Source: Pseudovirgaria hyperparasitica (taxonomy: Eukaryota > Ascomycota > Dothideomycetes > Acrospermales > Acrospermaceae). From it: a DNA stretch of 64,000 nt. The notes beneath the pieces were generated by a model. It was not told the origin of the DNA. It saw only the letters and a program-made list of their open reading frames with translations, and searched no databases. Every line of letters starts with the position of its first letter. Position 1 is the first letter of the stretch. Shown in pieces: positions 14,801 to 26,524 of this stretch. Made by a program: the position numbers and the translations under genes. The stretch is taken from contig NW_022985558.1 of the NCBI RefSeq assembly GCF_010093815.1, positions 659,459-723,458 on the forward strand, given 5' to 3'.

Positions 14801-15768
14801 GTCTTTTGCGGATTAATAGAAGTAGTACTTCGTGAAACTAGAATATACGAATATTTTTCTATAGCGTAGGGATATTATTCTATAGGTTTTAGAGGTATTA
14901 TAGTAGTTAAGTAGGTGTCTAGTTCGGTCGTTATACCACGCTTCTTAACTTAGATAGTGCCTTTCTTTCACGTTCTCCATCCGTTCCGAGAGTGTTTAGT
15001 ATAAATATAGCTAAATATTCCTAGGTTATCGTAGATAGTGGCTGTACTTCCTTCTATCTATCCTATTAATCGCGGGATTATAAGCCTAGGTATCGTTCTC
15101 CGAACGAAATACGTTATACTTTAGTAGAAAAGAGTAGAGGGTTATCGAGGAAGTACTTTTCGTAGTCTCTCTTCTAGTCTTTCTACTCCTTTTGGTTCTT
15201 CCCTATAAATATAGTCGGGTCTTTAGGTTTTAGTATATCTAGGGAAGGAGTAGAGTAAATCGGTAACGAAGCGGCTAGGTATACGGTGGATTATCGCAAC
15301 TCTAATGGTAGGTAAACTAATTCTACCTGAATTAGTATAGAAAGTCGTCCATCTACTATTATTCGGCGTAGTTCTTTAAGAGACTCCTTAAGTTCTCGTC
15401 TCTTTATGAGGAGTTTCGCGCGTTCTACCTATTCTTTAAGGGTTTAAATCTCTTGAGCCTAATTCGCGACGTATTTCTAAAGTTCGGTAATGGTTTATTA
15501 TAATACCTTACGTGGCTCCGCCACGACTTATTATCCGGCTTTATATTATTAGAAGTTACTCGGTGTATCTACTATTTCTTCGTCTAAAAGCTCCGTGATT
15601 TAGTCTAATATTTCTACTTCTCGGTTAGAAATGGCTAGGATTAATACCGATTATAGAGGATCCCTATTATTTAATATAGTGTTACTTATCCCTATAGTAG
15701 ATCGTATCGACCTTCTCGGTTCTAGTTAGACTATCTTAACTATAGTACTATATAGGGAGTAATTCGAA

Positions 15769-15996
15769 TATAAGAATAGGGTTATTAGATAGTAGTATAG
15801 TTAGATAGAATAATAGGGTGTATTCTATTATAGAACGAATTACTACCGAACCCTTTTAGTAGAAATCCGAGAGTATATATATAAAGGGACGCCGATCTAT
15901 CTAGTACGTGACTATTTACCGCCCTTCACATCACCTTCTAACCCTATTAGCTAAGGTACGTGTAGGTCGGGTCCTATCTAAGGCTAAGTCCTAATA
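15769..15996 (-). repeat. LTR of family A (5' LTR of the minus-strand element)
   Basis: Direct 228-bp copy of 8614-8841. Sequence similarity stops sharply at 15996, where the next base belongs to the inverted partial copy. Confidence 0.85.
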
Positions 15997-17487
15997 GAGA
16001 CGGACCGGCGTGGGTACGCTAAGAATTATATAAATTAGGAAAAAGATTTAACGATCGGTATAGAACTATATACCTTTAGTATAGAAACTTCTAGATTAGA
16101 GCTATCTTCCCTAAATTTATAGCTCTTTAGTACGCGCGAGGAAGGAACCTTAGCCTTTTTACTAGAACCTTTTCTAGGAATTTTAATATTACTAGTATAT
16201 AGAAAGAAGTCTAAAGTAGTAGAGATTTTAGTACTATTATAGAGATTAATATATATTAATAAGAATCTATAATGATTTAAGAAAAATAATATTATCTAGT
16301 AATCGCGGTAATAATAGCTATAGTAGATTCTAATAAATCCTTATAGATCTTATTAGAATCGTACTTCTAGGCGTAACCCTTACCTTAGATATATAGCTTA
16401 TAGAAAGCCTTCTCTAAGGCGTTATGATTAGTAGTACTACGCTCCTTATTAGTAGAGGTTACTAGAGGTCTAGTAGTAATCTATACTAATATAAGTAAAT
16501 CTATATAAAGTTCTTTAAACTTACTTAAATATCTATAAGTAATAACGCTTCTTAGTTATATAAGTACCGTATATTATAGATTTAGTACTACTATAAGTAA
16601 TATATAACGGAAAGTAATAACTATAATAATATATAGCTAGATTATTAGAGCCCGGCCTAGGTTAGAATAGATTAATAGCTTTTAATATATTAGTAATATA
16701 TACGAGATAGGGATTATTTAAAGACGCCTATTTCCATACTAATTACTTTAGAGCGTTAAGATTTCGGGAAACTATATTATAATTATTATTAATTTATATA
16801 GATTATTACGAATTATATTATTACTAGCTAAGGACGGTATGAAAATTAGTAAATTATATAAATCATACTAAATTATAGTAAATCTATATAAATCTATATC
16901 TATAAGGATCGGGTAATATACCTAATAATCTAAAAAACTCTATAAAGAGTTAAGAAGTTTTTTAAAGAAAGGAATATTTCTAAGAAAAGATTTTAATATA
17001 GGTAGTACCCGGGCTTACCTAATTATATTATATAATACGCTAGGCCTAATTAGGTAATCTTACCTATATAAGAAATTAAGATAGATAAAATCTAGTTTAT
17101 TAGGAAAACACTTATATAAATCTTAGATTAGTAAATATTAGTAAGTATCTAAGACGAAGCGTAGAGAATAACTAAGGTCTTACGAGACTTAGAATAGAGA
17201 TATAGGAATAGATAATAATCTAGGTTACTAAGGGTAGCTTCCTAGAGGGAAGGGATAATTATTAGGACTTAGTCTTAGGTAGAACCCGATCTATATATAT
17301 CTTAGCTAATAGGGTTAGAAGGTAACGTAAAGGGCGGTAAATAGTTACGTACTAGATAGATCGGCGTCCCTTTATATATATACTCTTAGATTCCTACTAA
17401 AAGGGTTTGGTAGTAATTTATTCTATAATAGAATACACCCTATTATTCTATCTAACTATACTACTATCTAATAACCCTATTCTTACA
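15997..17487 (+). mobile_element. Truncated inverted copy of the family A 3' end
   Basis: Bases 15997-17259 are the reverse complement of about 8842-10102, and 17260-17487 is an inverted LTR. The piece therefore holds the last 1.26 kb of internal sequence plus the 3' LTR of a plus-strand copy. It is cut off exactly where the 5' LTR of the minus-strand element begins, which suggests a nested insertion or a rearrangement between copies. It is a broken fossil. Confidence 0.85.
17260..17487 (+). repeat. Third family A LTR, inverted
   Basis: This 228-bp sequence is the reverse complement of 8614-8841 and ends ...TCTTACA at 17487. It is the outer end of the truncated plus-strand copy. Confidence 0.85.
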
Positions 17488-17559
17488 CTATCTTCTAGTA
17501 ATATTAGTAGTAGTATAAGAGATAGTTAGCTAGTAAGGAGCCTATATAGATATTAGTAT

Positions 17560-18235
17560 TATCTATAATACCGCGAGTGGTATATTACAACTCTATTACC
17601 ATGGATATTAATAGCTTTATCTCTTAGTACTCCGAATTACTAGAGAAAGAATAGTATAAGGTTATTAAGGATAAGCTTATCTACTAGCGACGTAAACCTT
17701 CTATTAACTACGATAGTAAATAGGCTAACGCGCTAATTACCTTCTAGATAGCTTATTAGAATAACTATCCTTAGCTAAGTTAACTAGTAATTGACGTTCT
17801 AAGTATCCTAGCCTTAAGTTATAAGTATAAACGTGCCTTTAGCGAGGCTGGCGATATAATTACTACTCGTTAAGTAAAGCTTTATCCTATAATAGTTCGG
17901 CTAGTACTCTACTTAAAGTCGTAGATAGAAAAAGAACTTATTAACTTATAGCCTAAGTCGTAAGGCTAATAATATACTTTTCCGTTCTATATGGTAATCG
18001 ACTTAACTTAGTAGAGGGTGATTCTATTAAAAAAGCTCGGATTTTAGCTATTTCCTCGGTTTTTGACTTAAAGTCATCTATAAGTAACTATATTTAGATA
18101 TACTTATCTCTTGGTTTCTCTATCTCCTTCCTAATTAGGTAATTATTATATAAGCGAGTTAATCTAATATAAGTAATCTTAATCCCTTAGCGTAGATTCC
18201 AAGCTTAATCTATACTTTTGGGGTGACTAATCATA
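17560..18235 (+). mobile_element. hAT-superfamily DNA transposon relic (transposase C-terminus)
   Basis: Read on the plus strand, bases about 17750-17960 give the C-terminal dimerisation region of hAT transposases: an NYP-LS block, then DVLSI, then RAFSEAGDIITTR (17832-17870), then a Y-K-S block followed by I-E-K-E-L-I. Several conserved Trp, Arg and Gln codons now read as stops, as expected from RIP (TGG to TAG/TAA, CGA/CAA to TGA/TAA). No terminal inverted repeats or 8-bp target duplication could be made out. The relic ends next to the broken GH5 gene, so it may mark the event that cut that gene. Both limits are approximate. Confidence 0.75.
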
Positions 18236-18240
18236 TAATC

Positions 18241-18819
18241 CTAATCTAGTACCTCGGATTGTATCCGATTGTATATGCTCACGTCTGCGTGTAGAGCGAG
18301 GATGATGTAGAGCCCCTGATCGCTAGCCCATCCCATGATTCTATCGAGGTACTGGAGGCCCCCTCGAGGGAAGTATTCGTAATCGCGATCAACAATGTCT
18401 TCTAAAATCCAGTACCCCACAGATATGCGGATTGTATTCAGTCCATACTCAGCCATGGTCCTGATATCATCCTGAGTTATCCAAGTATCCCAGTGATGCT
18501 GGAATACAGTGTCGGCTTGGCTCTGGCCAAGCTTAGACACGCAGTCAAACTCGGATTTGAGACCACGACAGCCCATGTTGTTGAACGTAGTCCGAGCCAT
18601 CCATGGCTCAATGACAAACAGAGACCCCACGTTGACACCACGAATCTTTCCAGAGGGTGGAAGCCACTCGGCAGTGGAGTCTGAGCTGTGGCTGTCGTCG
18701 CCGCGCCGGACAAGTGAAGCATTGAAAGTGAAGACATCTCTGTCTTCGTTCTCAAGAGGCAACCATGCTGACGCGAGAGTAGTAAAGACAAGTAAAAGGC
18801 TAACTAGATGAGAAACCAT
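18241..18819 (-). pseudogene. 5' fragment of a GH5 (subfamily 9-like) exo-beta-1,3-glucanase gene
   Basis: The reading frame starts at ATG 18817-18819. The first 18 or so residues form a signal peptide, preferred over an upstream in-frame ATG at 18879 because it puts the hydrophobic core at the N-terminus. The mature part has the KIRGVN-GS-FVIEPWM block and the GLNTIRISVGYWIL block typical of fungal secreted exo-beta-1,3-glucanases of family GH5, which trim cell-wall or callose glucan. The sequence ends after GLYIILALHA, just where the family has its HGAPG loop. The acid/base and nucleophile glutamates, in the missing two thirds, are absent. The last codons before the stop at 18241 lie in or next to transposon-derived sequence, although a GTGAGC just after ALHAD might be an original splice donor. 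The product cannot be an active glucanase. Confidence 0.8.
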
Positions 18820-19649
18820 CTTGAGGGCAGTATACGTAAAAGGAAAACGCGTGACCGGGATACACATAAAAAGACCCAACGATAAGGAGAGGGATTAGAC
18901 CTACCTTGTAGCACGTCCAGGGCATACTTATAAGACAACCCATCTGTCCCTCGTCATCATCTTCTCCTGGAATGCGTAGCGGTAATGTCAACTCCGAGAA
19001 CTAAGTTCGATTGAGTATCTCGTTCTTGATGCAAGGTTACCTGGCGATGACAAAGATCGGGCTGAGCCGCCGAAGGTTGTTTCGATTGCCAGACCCCTGC
19101 CATACGAGGATCTCAGAGTATGCTAGATTCGTACTCCGCATGTGCCTGTAAGGGACGAGTGAGCTTGAATATGGGGTGTCTGGCATGATGTGGTGTGTTG
19201 TTCGAAATGCAGGCTGTAATATTAATTACCCAGATAGTGGCATGCAAGGGCCAGAACGTGCAGCGCAGATCGCCGGTAGCCCAACGCCCTTGGCCCAGCC
19301 TATGAAATAGGTTCTGCCCTAGGACCGGCACAGTCCTAGCCTCCGTTTAGCCAGGAACATGATCGTCACAAACATAAACAATTAAACATCATCATGAGGT
19401 GGATAATAAGTCAACAGTAGTTATCCTCTTGATGTGCGCATCGCATGAGCAGGCCTCACCCAACTTATGCTCCGGTCTATTGTTCAGTCTGTAACGGTTA
19501 GTTAGTGCCGTTATGTCGAGTCTTGTCCTGGCTATCGACATCGTGTGTTCGCATTTGTGGGTGATAAAATAGTATTCGCATAAAAGAAAACATTTCACGC
19601 TATATTCCATACCCCTGTCTTAAATTTAATTTCATTTCATTTCCTGTCT
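18820..19649. other. Intergenic, no gene seen
   Basis: This is normal-composition DNA upstream of the GH5 fragment and downstream of the PhoD gene. Only short open frames without recognisable domains are present. Confidence 0.6.
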
Positions 19650-21680
19650 TTAAATCACCTCCATATTTTCATGACTGACGAACCATGTGTTGTTCCCAGT
19701 ATCGACCGTCAAATTCGTCTGCGTTGTCTTTCCATACTTGATCGTTCCACTTTCCACCACCCCATTTCCAACCGGTCGTTGCAGCCGATTGTCACCTGCG
19801 GCCACGGTGAAGTTGGCGATCGGGATTTCCCAGTTGTTTCGGGTGACCACGGTTGGAAGACCGAAGTATCTAGCCTCAACCTGGGCATGCGTGAAGTGCA
19901 GCTCGTAGTAGCCACGGTAGTATAGGTCGTTCCATTGTAAAGAAGTGGTGTCTGATACTAGTGTGTTGGTGTAATTGTTTGCACGGTCGATCGTTATGTT
20001 TGCGCCATACGGACACGGACTGCTCACAGCGCTACCTGCAAACTCAACGCCAAGGGAGCCTGAACCGGTGACTGGATTGTAATCTGCGTGCTCTAGCCAT
20101 GTCAAGTCACTGACCCAACTTGCATGGCTGTCACCAGCAAGGAAGATGTTGTTGCCGATGTTGTTGTCGTACAAGGTCGCCAAGGTACGGTTCTTATTCG
20201 ATTGGTAGCCGTCCCAAGCGTCATAGTTTAGTGGACTGTCTTCACCAAAGACCACGCTCTCGTTCAAGCGTGAGAAGACGATTTGACTACCAACAACGCG
20301 CCACGTTGCACCACGCTCGGCAGACGACGTGAGTTGATTGTAGAACCAGTGCTCCTGACGGCTTCCCATCAGTGAGCGGCTCGCGTCGTTGGAGATGGTA
20401 TGGATATAGTCTGTGTTGAAGTACAGATCGGTGATGGAGCGGTCATACTGGCGTGTATCGAGCATGATCAGGTCGATCAAGTCACCGATAGCAAAAGAGC
20501 GCCAAATACGAAGGTTGTCATCCATGTCGACTTGGCGGATAGGCATCCACTCAAAGTAGGCACGCACAGCATTCATCTTGCGTTGGTCAACGGATACGCC
20601 GCCGTCCATGACAAAAGACTGTTCGGTGTTGTTCAGCGTGGACGAGCCGTCGCGATATGTATTATCTGCAACTTCATGGTCGTCCCAAACAGGGATCCAA
20701 GCAAACTGTTGGTGGGACGCAAGCAGGTCGTGGTCTTCACGGTAGTTGGCAATACGGCGGCGATAGTCATGCAGGGTGTATAACTGGCGATCAGGCTGTG
20801 GGATGCGACCGATGGAGTAGCCATAGCCGTACTCGCCTGTGACTTGTAAGTAACGTGCTATGAAACCGGGCTATTCTGGCTTACCCTCAGCGTACTCATA
20901 GATATAGTCTCCAAGATGGACCACATAGTCAACAGAGTCCTTGCGGACAGGATTGCCGTAGGCATTGAAGAAGCCGAAAGCTGCTTCTTGTAAGTCATAT
21001 GTCTCTCCTTCATGGCTCGCCTCACTTACGGAAGTTGGAGCAGGAATAGATTGCCAGCTTTACGTCCGTGACGTGGTCGTCCTTGTTTGGTGTCGTCTTG
21101 GTGCGGCCGACCGGGCTGGTGACATTCGAATTGCAGACATTAAATTGGTAGTAGTACGTAGTAAAGGGCTGTAGATTCGACGCTTCGACCTGTTTCACTT
21201 GCATCAGCCCACTTGTACCCGTTATTCGGACATAGTGAATACCTTGACCGTAAAGTCAACGTCTGAGCTAGTATAAGCTTCCCCGTGGTCTGCAACGTCC
21301 TCGAAGCTCTTGTCGGTGGAAACCCTGTACTCAACGCATACAGGTGCTGTCGAGACCTTGACATATTTTTCCGTCTCGTGGCTGTATAGCGGAACATATC
21401 CGCTGACAGTGAGGTTGGAATGGTCGTTGTCTTGGACTGGCCCAACACGAGTCCAAAGGATCACTGAGTCCGGAAATGGGTCGCCGGACGCAACACCGTG
21501 AGTAAAGTTCAAGTGAGACGGGTTCCATGGCATAGTAGGGACATTGCGCTTGACAACCTTGTGAATAGCTATGCCCAGCCCTGGGTGATGCTCAGAAGGT
21601 GACCTGTAATTGAGGTTCTTGGTCCAACTCGCGCTCGCCAGAGCGGCAGAGGTAAGGACAGAGAGTGACTGAAGCTTCAT
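19650..21680 (-). CDS. Secreted PhoD-like phosphatase (alkaline phosphatase D family)
   Basis: Four exons fit: 21680-21243, 21189-21030, 20980-20885 and 20836-19650. The introns of 53, 49 and 48 nt have GT..AG ends, and the sum is 1881 nt, giving 626 aa. The start at 21680 gives a protein beginning MKLQSLSVLTSAALASA, a clear signal peptide. An upstream in-frame ATG at 21719 would bury it. PhoD family marks follow in order: the N-terminal domain with FTHGVASGDP and V-LWTR, then YSCSNFPFGFFNAYG, the metal-binding GDY of HLGDYIYEYAEG, WDDHEVADN, and near the C-terminus LAGDSHASW. These enzymes hydrolyse phosphomono- or diesters with Fe/Ca centres. Many N-x-S/T sites fit an extracellular glycoprotein. 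A role in scavenging phosphate is inferred from the family. No break is visible. Confidence 0.93.
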
Positions 21681-24117
21681 GGTGCCAATTGAGATCAGAG
21701 GACAGCCCGACGAACGCAATGGTCCTCGTATGCCTTCACATACTACCTTTTGTAGCTGCAGCGTCCAGCTTGAGCTATGCCGGCGATGCGCTCGAAGCAG
21801 AGCTCTGTCCCGAGACCAATTGTATAGCGTGTATTTGACATCTGTGCAGCACGTTGCGAGCGGATTTACAGAGCGAAGCTACTGGAATGAAGAGGATGCG
21901 ATTGGATGAATAGATTGATGAGGCCGAGACGAGAACTTCTAGCTCTAGGGTTTGACGTCAAGCAACCCAGAAACGTGGGAAGCGAGAATTGCACTTTGGC
22001 ACAGTGGTACTTGTGGCACTTTTGGAACCACTTGGGGGCGGGACCAAGCCGGGCGCCCAGCAACTCGTGGGGGAGCAACGGGGGCTGATTGGGTGCCCGG
22101 CGGCTGATGTGGGTGCCCAGTGTCGCCGGCAAGACGCCTTGACTTGGGCGGGCTTGCTGCTGCTGCCGACTGCCAGGAAACTCCCCAGCATGCCCTCAAA
22201 GCAAATGAATGTAGCACGCCTTTCTTTTTTCTTTAGATATCAGGCTCTTTCTTCCCTCACTTCCCTGTACTTTCTAGAAGGCCAGCTCCTGACGTACATG
22301 AAGCGATGCAGTCCTCGTCTAGCAATGGTACAAACATCGTGTTGCTCAGATGTGCTGTGCGGCCTCCTCCTTCAAGAGTCGCAGATGTGGCTGAACAGGC
22401 CATGTACTCGTTGGATGTCTGGATCTTTCGACATGATATTGTGAAATAAATAGGTCTACGACCATATCATCCAGGTATTGGCTCCGCTCTTATGAATCAT
22501 GCCACCCGGTCAATGCTGCAACGACTCTGTCTGACTCTATGGCAAATCTCGCCGATATTCCGGTAGTAGCGACGTAAGCATTCCGGCCGTGCTGGAGAAC
22601 GACGACAAGACGTTGAAGCAAAGATGCGAGAATGAGTTACGGTGATAACTGGTTCACGGTTGGTTCAAGACGACAAAAACCTAGCCACAATCAGCCACGC
22701 AATGAGTAGGACGTTGGTATGGATACCTTCGAAACTAGACCTGCAAATAGGAATGTTACCAATGGTCTGTCTACCCATCCATACCTCGTCGTGCGCCAGG
22801 CCCTGCTAGCCCTGCATATCGACATGGCGCATTGAAGATTGTCATGAGTAGAATGAGGTAAGCGTCCACGGTTTCTGCACTGTCAGCATGAAGGTCGAGA
22901 TCCTTCCAAGCTTCTAAGCCTAGACGCTGAAACGATTGATTAGGCGTACGCATGGATAGGCAAACCCATCAAAGACACGAAAAAAATCCAGCCTTTTGAG
23001 GGATTTCAAGTGGCACCTAATGCACACCTAGATAGGTAACATCAACCATGCATGTAAGCAATACGGCATGCGGTTTTCGTCGTTCGTCGTGATTAGTGCT
23101 GTAGCCTGTAGTGCGCACCTAAGGCTGACGGTCGTCTGCATAGCGTTGTCTCCCAGTATTGATAGAGTATGGATAGGTGGATAGGTAGATAGCTAATACT
23201 CCTAACACTATGTACTAATACCTACTGTCTACTACCTACTTACTACCTAGGCAATCGCTTAGTCCAGTCATGATATATCGCCAACCGTCTCCCAAGAGTC
23301 ACTAACACGCTGGGTCTTACCTGGACGGCAACCCTCAGCCCCCGCAAGACAGCTCTCTTGCTGCCTTTTTCTATTCTTCCAAATGTCCTCCAATCAGCGT
23401 TCACCAGGACTGCCTCTTGAGAGTCTCTCTTACTACTGCTCTCTGCCTCGTCAACATTCATTCTCGTCTTTTGTCTTCTCCCTCTCGCCGTCTCCTGCTT
23501 CGTCTATACCACTTCTCTCCATCTACCCATCACTCATCACTGACATTTCCGCGACACCTCCGCCACAACTCGTCGGAACACGCTAGAGATCCTTCTTCTT
23601 TTTCGTCTCCGAAACCGCGCACCGACCCCTACCGCTGCTCCACATTCCAAGAAGTGCCGATTCAACGTCGACAGTATTACTGTAGTGTTAGCGGCAGTGC
23701 ATTGGACGTGCATAGGCCTGTTCCTCACGCGCTGAGCCTCGTCCAAGACTCCCAAGACTATTGCGACACTGCTGGACCTCCAGCGCTTCGCATCCTTTAA
23801 ACACCAAGCCTTACCTCAGCCCCTCCACTCTGCGACGCTCTCTCCAACTTCCATCCGACACATTCGTTCTTCGCGTTTTCGCATATTACACTCGTTTTGC
23901 ATTATCTTCTGCCTCTCGACTCGCCCTGGAACATAGCTTCTATTGCATCACTCACCCAAACACCGTCAAAATAACCAGACCAAGATTGTGCAAAGAGCAA
24001 GGCTCTGGGAGCTTATGAGTGTTTGGTGACTGTGCGCGATTTGTGGAACTGCGACTTGTTCCTGGAGAAAGAAGCAGACGCAATTTCAGAAGAGGTGGAA
24101 GGTGGAATCAACGTACA
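21681..24117. other. Long intergenic region and probable 5' leader
   Basis: No gene is recognised in these 2.4 kb. The part at 22030-22130 repeats GTGCCCAG/GCGCCCGG-like words. The part at 23160-23250 is made of TAGGTA/CTACCTA-like repeats. The part at 23400-24117 is CT-rich and probably the promoter and 5' leader of the membrane-protein gene starting at 24118; it contains several short upstream ATG frames with no domain. Confidence 0.5.
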
Positions 24118-25231
24118 ATGCCGCAATCTTCTGGAAGATACCAGAATCTAGAAGACTTGAATTCCGGCCGGGACGAAATCAATGTACGTCTACTTGGTGC
24201 TCCTCACAAGTAGGAAGAGAATCGCGGTCGCTGACTGGGACTTTGCAGTGGTATTGGCGGCTCATCGCTCTAGTTTCGTCATGGATGATCTTGGGAGGGT
24301 ACGTTCCACACGGCTTATAGCTCTTGCATTGGAGACTAATATCCATCAACAGATACCTGATATTACCAAATGCATTCATGAGAGACCCTGAGTTGCGATT
24401 TAGCAAAGGTGTGCTTAGCATACTGATTGTCACGATAATGACGACAGGCTATTCTTTTACAGCGCTACTTTGCTTCGCTTGCCGAAATTGGCTGTTCCAA
24501 GCTGAATCAGTCTTCTTGTAAGTCCTGCTGCATACTCTCTCTTGCAACCGCTAATGTTATCAAGGCCTGCTTTGATAGCCTCTGCCCTTGGCCTTCTCAC
24601 TGTCCTCTGGAGCTTCGCCTCGAGCACTCGGTTCATATGGAACACTGCGGCAATCATCACGGTCGCACTGGCCGGATTCTCGTCCCTCCTGTATGGTGTC
24701 TTACTGATTTCCACGCACCGCAAAATCCAAAGGTTCCGCAAGCAAATCTCCAGCATGCCAAACTACGCCGACAGCCATGACAAAAACTACATCACAAACT
24801 ACATTAAAAATGTGTACCCGTCAGCAGTAAATTCCGGTACGAACATACCACCCACAGAGCAGGAACAGATCAATCAACACTTGGCTCGCCTTCTAATGAA
24901 AAATGACCCAGGGCCATCGCCTGAAGCCTGGCAATCAACATTTAATATTAGCTTGCCAGAAGATCCCAGCCACGAGGCAGGAGGTCGTGAGATACTCCAC
25001 GGAAGGCGAACAAACACACATCACGGGCTCTATGAACCAGAACGACAAATACAATCTCCCGGTCGAAGCACATGGAACCGCATGGCAGGTGCCATAGCTG
25101 GACACCGTGGCCGTTCCGACACTCTGACTGTTCAAGGCCGAGGAAGAGACGCGACCAGATCAGATGGAGATACCCCGAGAGCACTGAGTCGCGAGGAGCG
25201 ACGACGCGAGATTGAGCTGGGTCAATTATGA
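24118..25231 (+). CDS. Fungal multi-pass membrane protein of unknown function
   Basis: Four exons assemble cleanly: 24118-24183, 24249-24298, 24353-24517 and 24565-25231. The donors are GTACGT, GTACGT and GTAAGT, the sum is 948 nt, and the product is 315 aa. The first methionine gives MPQSSGRYQNLEDL, a short soluble head, followed by four hydrophobic segments: around WRLIALVSSWMILGGYLIL, GVLSILIVTIMTTGYSFTALL, LIASALGLLTVLWSFAS and TAAIITVALAGFSSLLYGVL. The C-terminal 170 residues are hydrophilic, with Pro/Arg/Gly-rich disorder and an ERRREIEL end. The layout of four helices and a long cytosolic tail is seen in conserved but uncharacterised ascomycete proteins. No enzymatic motif is present, so no function is assigned. 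Confidence 0.82.
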
Positions 25232-26524
25232 GGACCAAGAACGCTAACCCGTCGCTCACTCTTGAAAGAGGCGTTATTCTTCTACTATTTATATTCACGA
25301 TACCAACTCTACGTAACCTTTTCATATTCATATACGACTGGCGTAAAACGGCGTATCGGGCATGGCACGTGACTAGCGAAGGAGTTGTTCTTATGACGGA
25401 GGGATATGTACCATTTCCAGAGCACGAAGCGGCACGATAGGTATAATACGACATTTAGGACAAGAATAAATGAAATGACAGCATGATGTATTCATTTGAG
25501 CCGGCCTGCAATGTTGGTCATAATAACTACACTTTTCGTTGCAACTGTGAAGCTACTCTTCGGGTTCGGCACAGACAATGCAGCCGTGCTGTACTAGGAG
25601 GAGACTTTTTTATTTTGATAAAAAAAGCATCTGAATATTTACGCATGGGCATTGCAGATGAGCTGGCATGGACAGCACAGCTTCCACCGCAGCAGTAAGT
25701 TTGCGGGCAAGAACGATACGCGAAACAACAACATTCTACATACTGACCAATATTAAGCAAAGTTTGGAGGAACTGTGGATTTAGGTATTTGGCGTACTAG
25801 AACCATGTATATCTGTTTGTTGTCTTCACCATAGAACTAAGTCACTCGTTGGCTGTGAGCACGGGGCAGAGGTTGGTCCGCAGCGTAGATAAGCTCCCGA
25901 TCGCGACGGGTAGGCGGGCCTCCCCTTGTCACCTTCCTCTCCCTGAACAAAGCGGCGTCAAGCATTAAGCATCACGCCTCAAGCTTCAACGGCGTGCCGC
26001 TGCGGCGCCGTTCCCTTCGTATTGTTCGACAAAGATCCTAACAAATGGATAATTACTGTGGCTGAAGTGTACAGCAATCAATTAATATTTCAACCAGAGC
26101 CTATCATACAACCCGCTTACTTGCATCAGAGGCCCCTCAGACTCATTTCTTGTCGTTCAAGAGAGGAACTATATCTCCGCTGACGCACCTCGTCACTGGA
26201 TATGGAGATATCAGAGATACCTGCCTGTTCGGGTCTGGTACATCCACGTGAACGGCATGATGGCACTAGTGATCATAAACACCAATGGAGGGCCGAATAC
26301 GTATGGGGATCGCGGAGTTGATGCTATAAGTCTGATTGTTATCCCTGAGCTATGTGGCGTCGACGTTACACTCGTCCTACGGCCGACGACCTGCAAGGAG
26401 GAACGGGGAATACAAAAAGCCGTGTCTTCCTCGATACCTCCTATCCTTTATCTTCGCTCTTCGTCTACGAAACAGTATCAGGTTTGTAGAGAAGAGACCA
26501 GCTTGAGAGCGCGAATCAGCCATC
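25232..26524. other. Intergenic, no gene seen
   Basis: A 70-codon frame beginning at 25228 overlaps the stop of the preceding gene (ATGA) and has one hydrophobic stretch. It is probably 3' UTR. No other supported feature is present, and the S28 peptidase promoter lies at the right end. Confidence 0.5.

Larger units (their letters stand above)
8614..15996 (-). mobile_element. Ty3/Gypsy element, family A, LTR to LTR (fossil)
   Basis: This is a 7.38-kb element bounded by two direct 228-bp LTRs (8614-8841 and 15769-15996). On the minus strand, parts appear in the order gag with a CCHC-like zinc knuckle near 14450-14510, reverse transcriptase at about 12400-13700, and integrase core near 11440-11600. 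A further 1.3-1.5 kb follows before the 3' LTR, longer than most Gypsy elements need. It is broken throughout by RIP, with dozens of interruptions. The 5-bp flanks (GTAGC and GAGAC) do not form a clear target duplication. RIP saturation prevents LTR-divergence dating, though the two LTRs remain recognisably similar. Confidence 0.85.
1..18240. repeat. RIP-saturated, TA-rich repeat isochore
   Basis: The whole segment is built of TA-rich, low-complexity-looking sequence in which CA and TG dinucleotides are almost missing while CG remains common; the first 120 bases contain a single CA and no TG. This is the product of CpA-to-TpA mutation on both strands, the known outcome of repeat-induced point mutation in ascomycetes. 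The segment contains LTR retrotransposon and hAT relics (listed separately) and no intact gene. Composition switches abruptly to normal genic sequence at about 18240. Confidence 0.92.

Noticed and set aside
8609-16001. 5-bp target-site duplication around the family A element
   Set aside because: The flanking pentamers GTAGC and GAGAC do not match, and RIP makes any near match untrustworthy.
21989-22444. 151-codon plus-strand open frame upstream of the PhoD gene
   Set aside because: No ATG start at its beginning, no domain signs, GC-rich composition; likely promoter DNA.
23417-23800. 127-codon Ser/Pro-rich plus-strand frame
   Set aside because: Lies in the CT-rich leader of the next gene; composition explains the residues and no splice path extends it.
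25228-25440. 70-codon frame overlapping the stop of the 315-aa membrane protein
   Set aside because: Probably 3' UTR; single hydrophobic stretch and no independent promoter or family signs.
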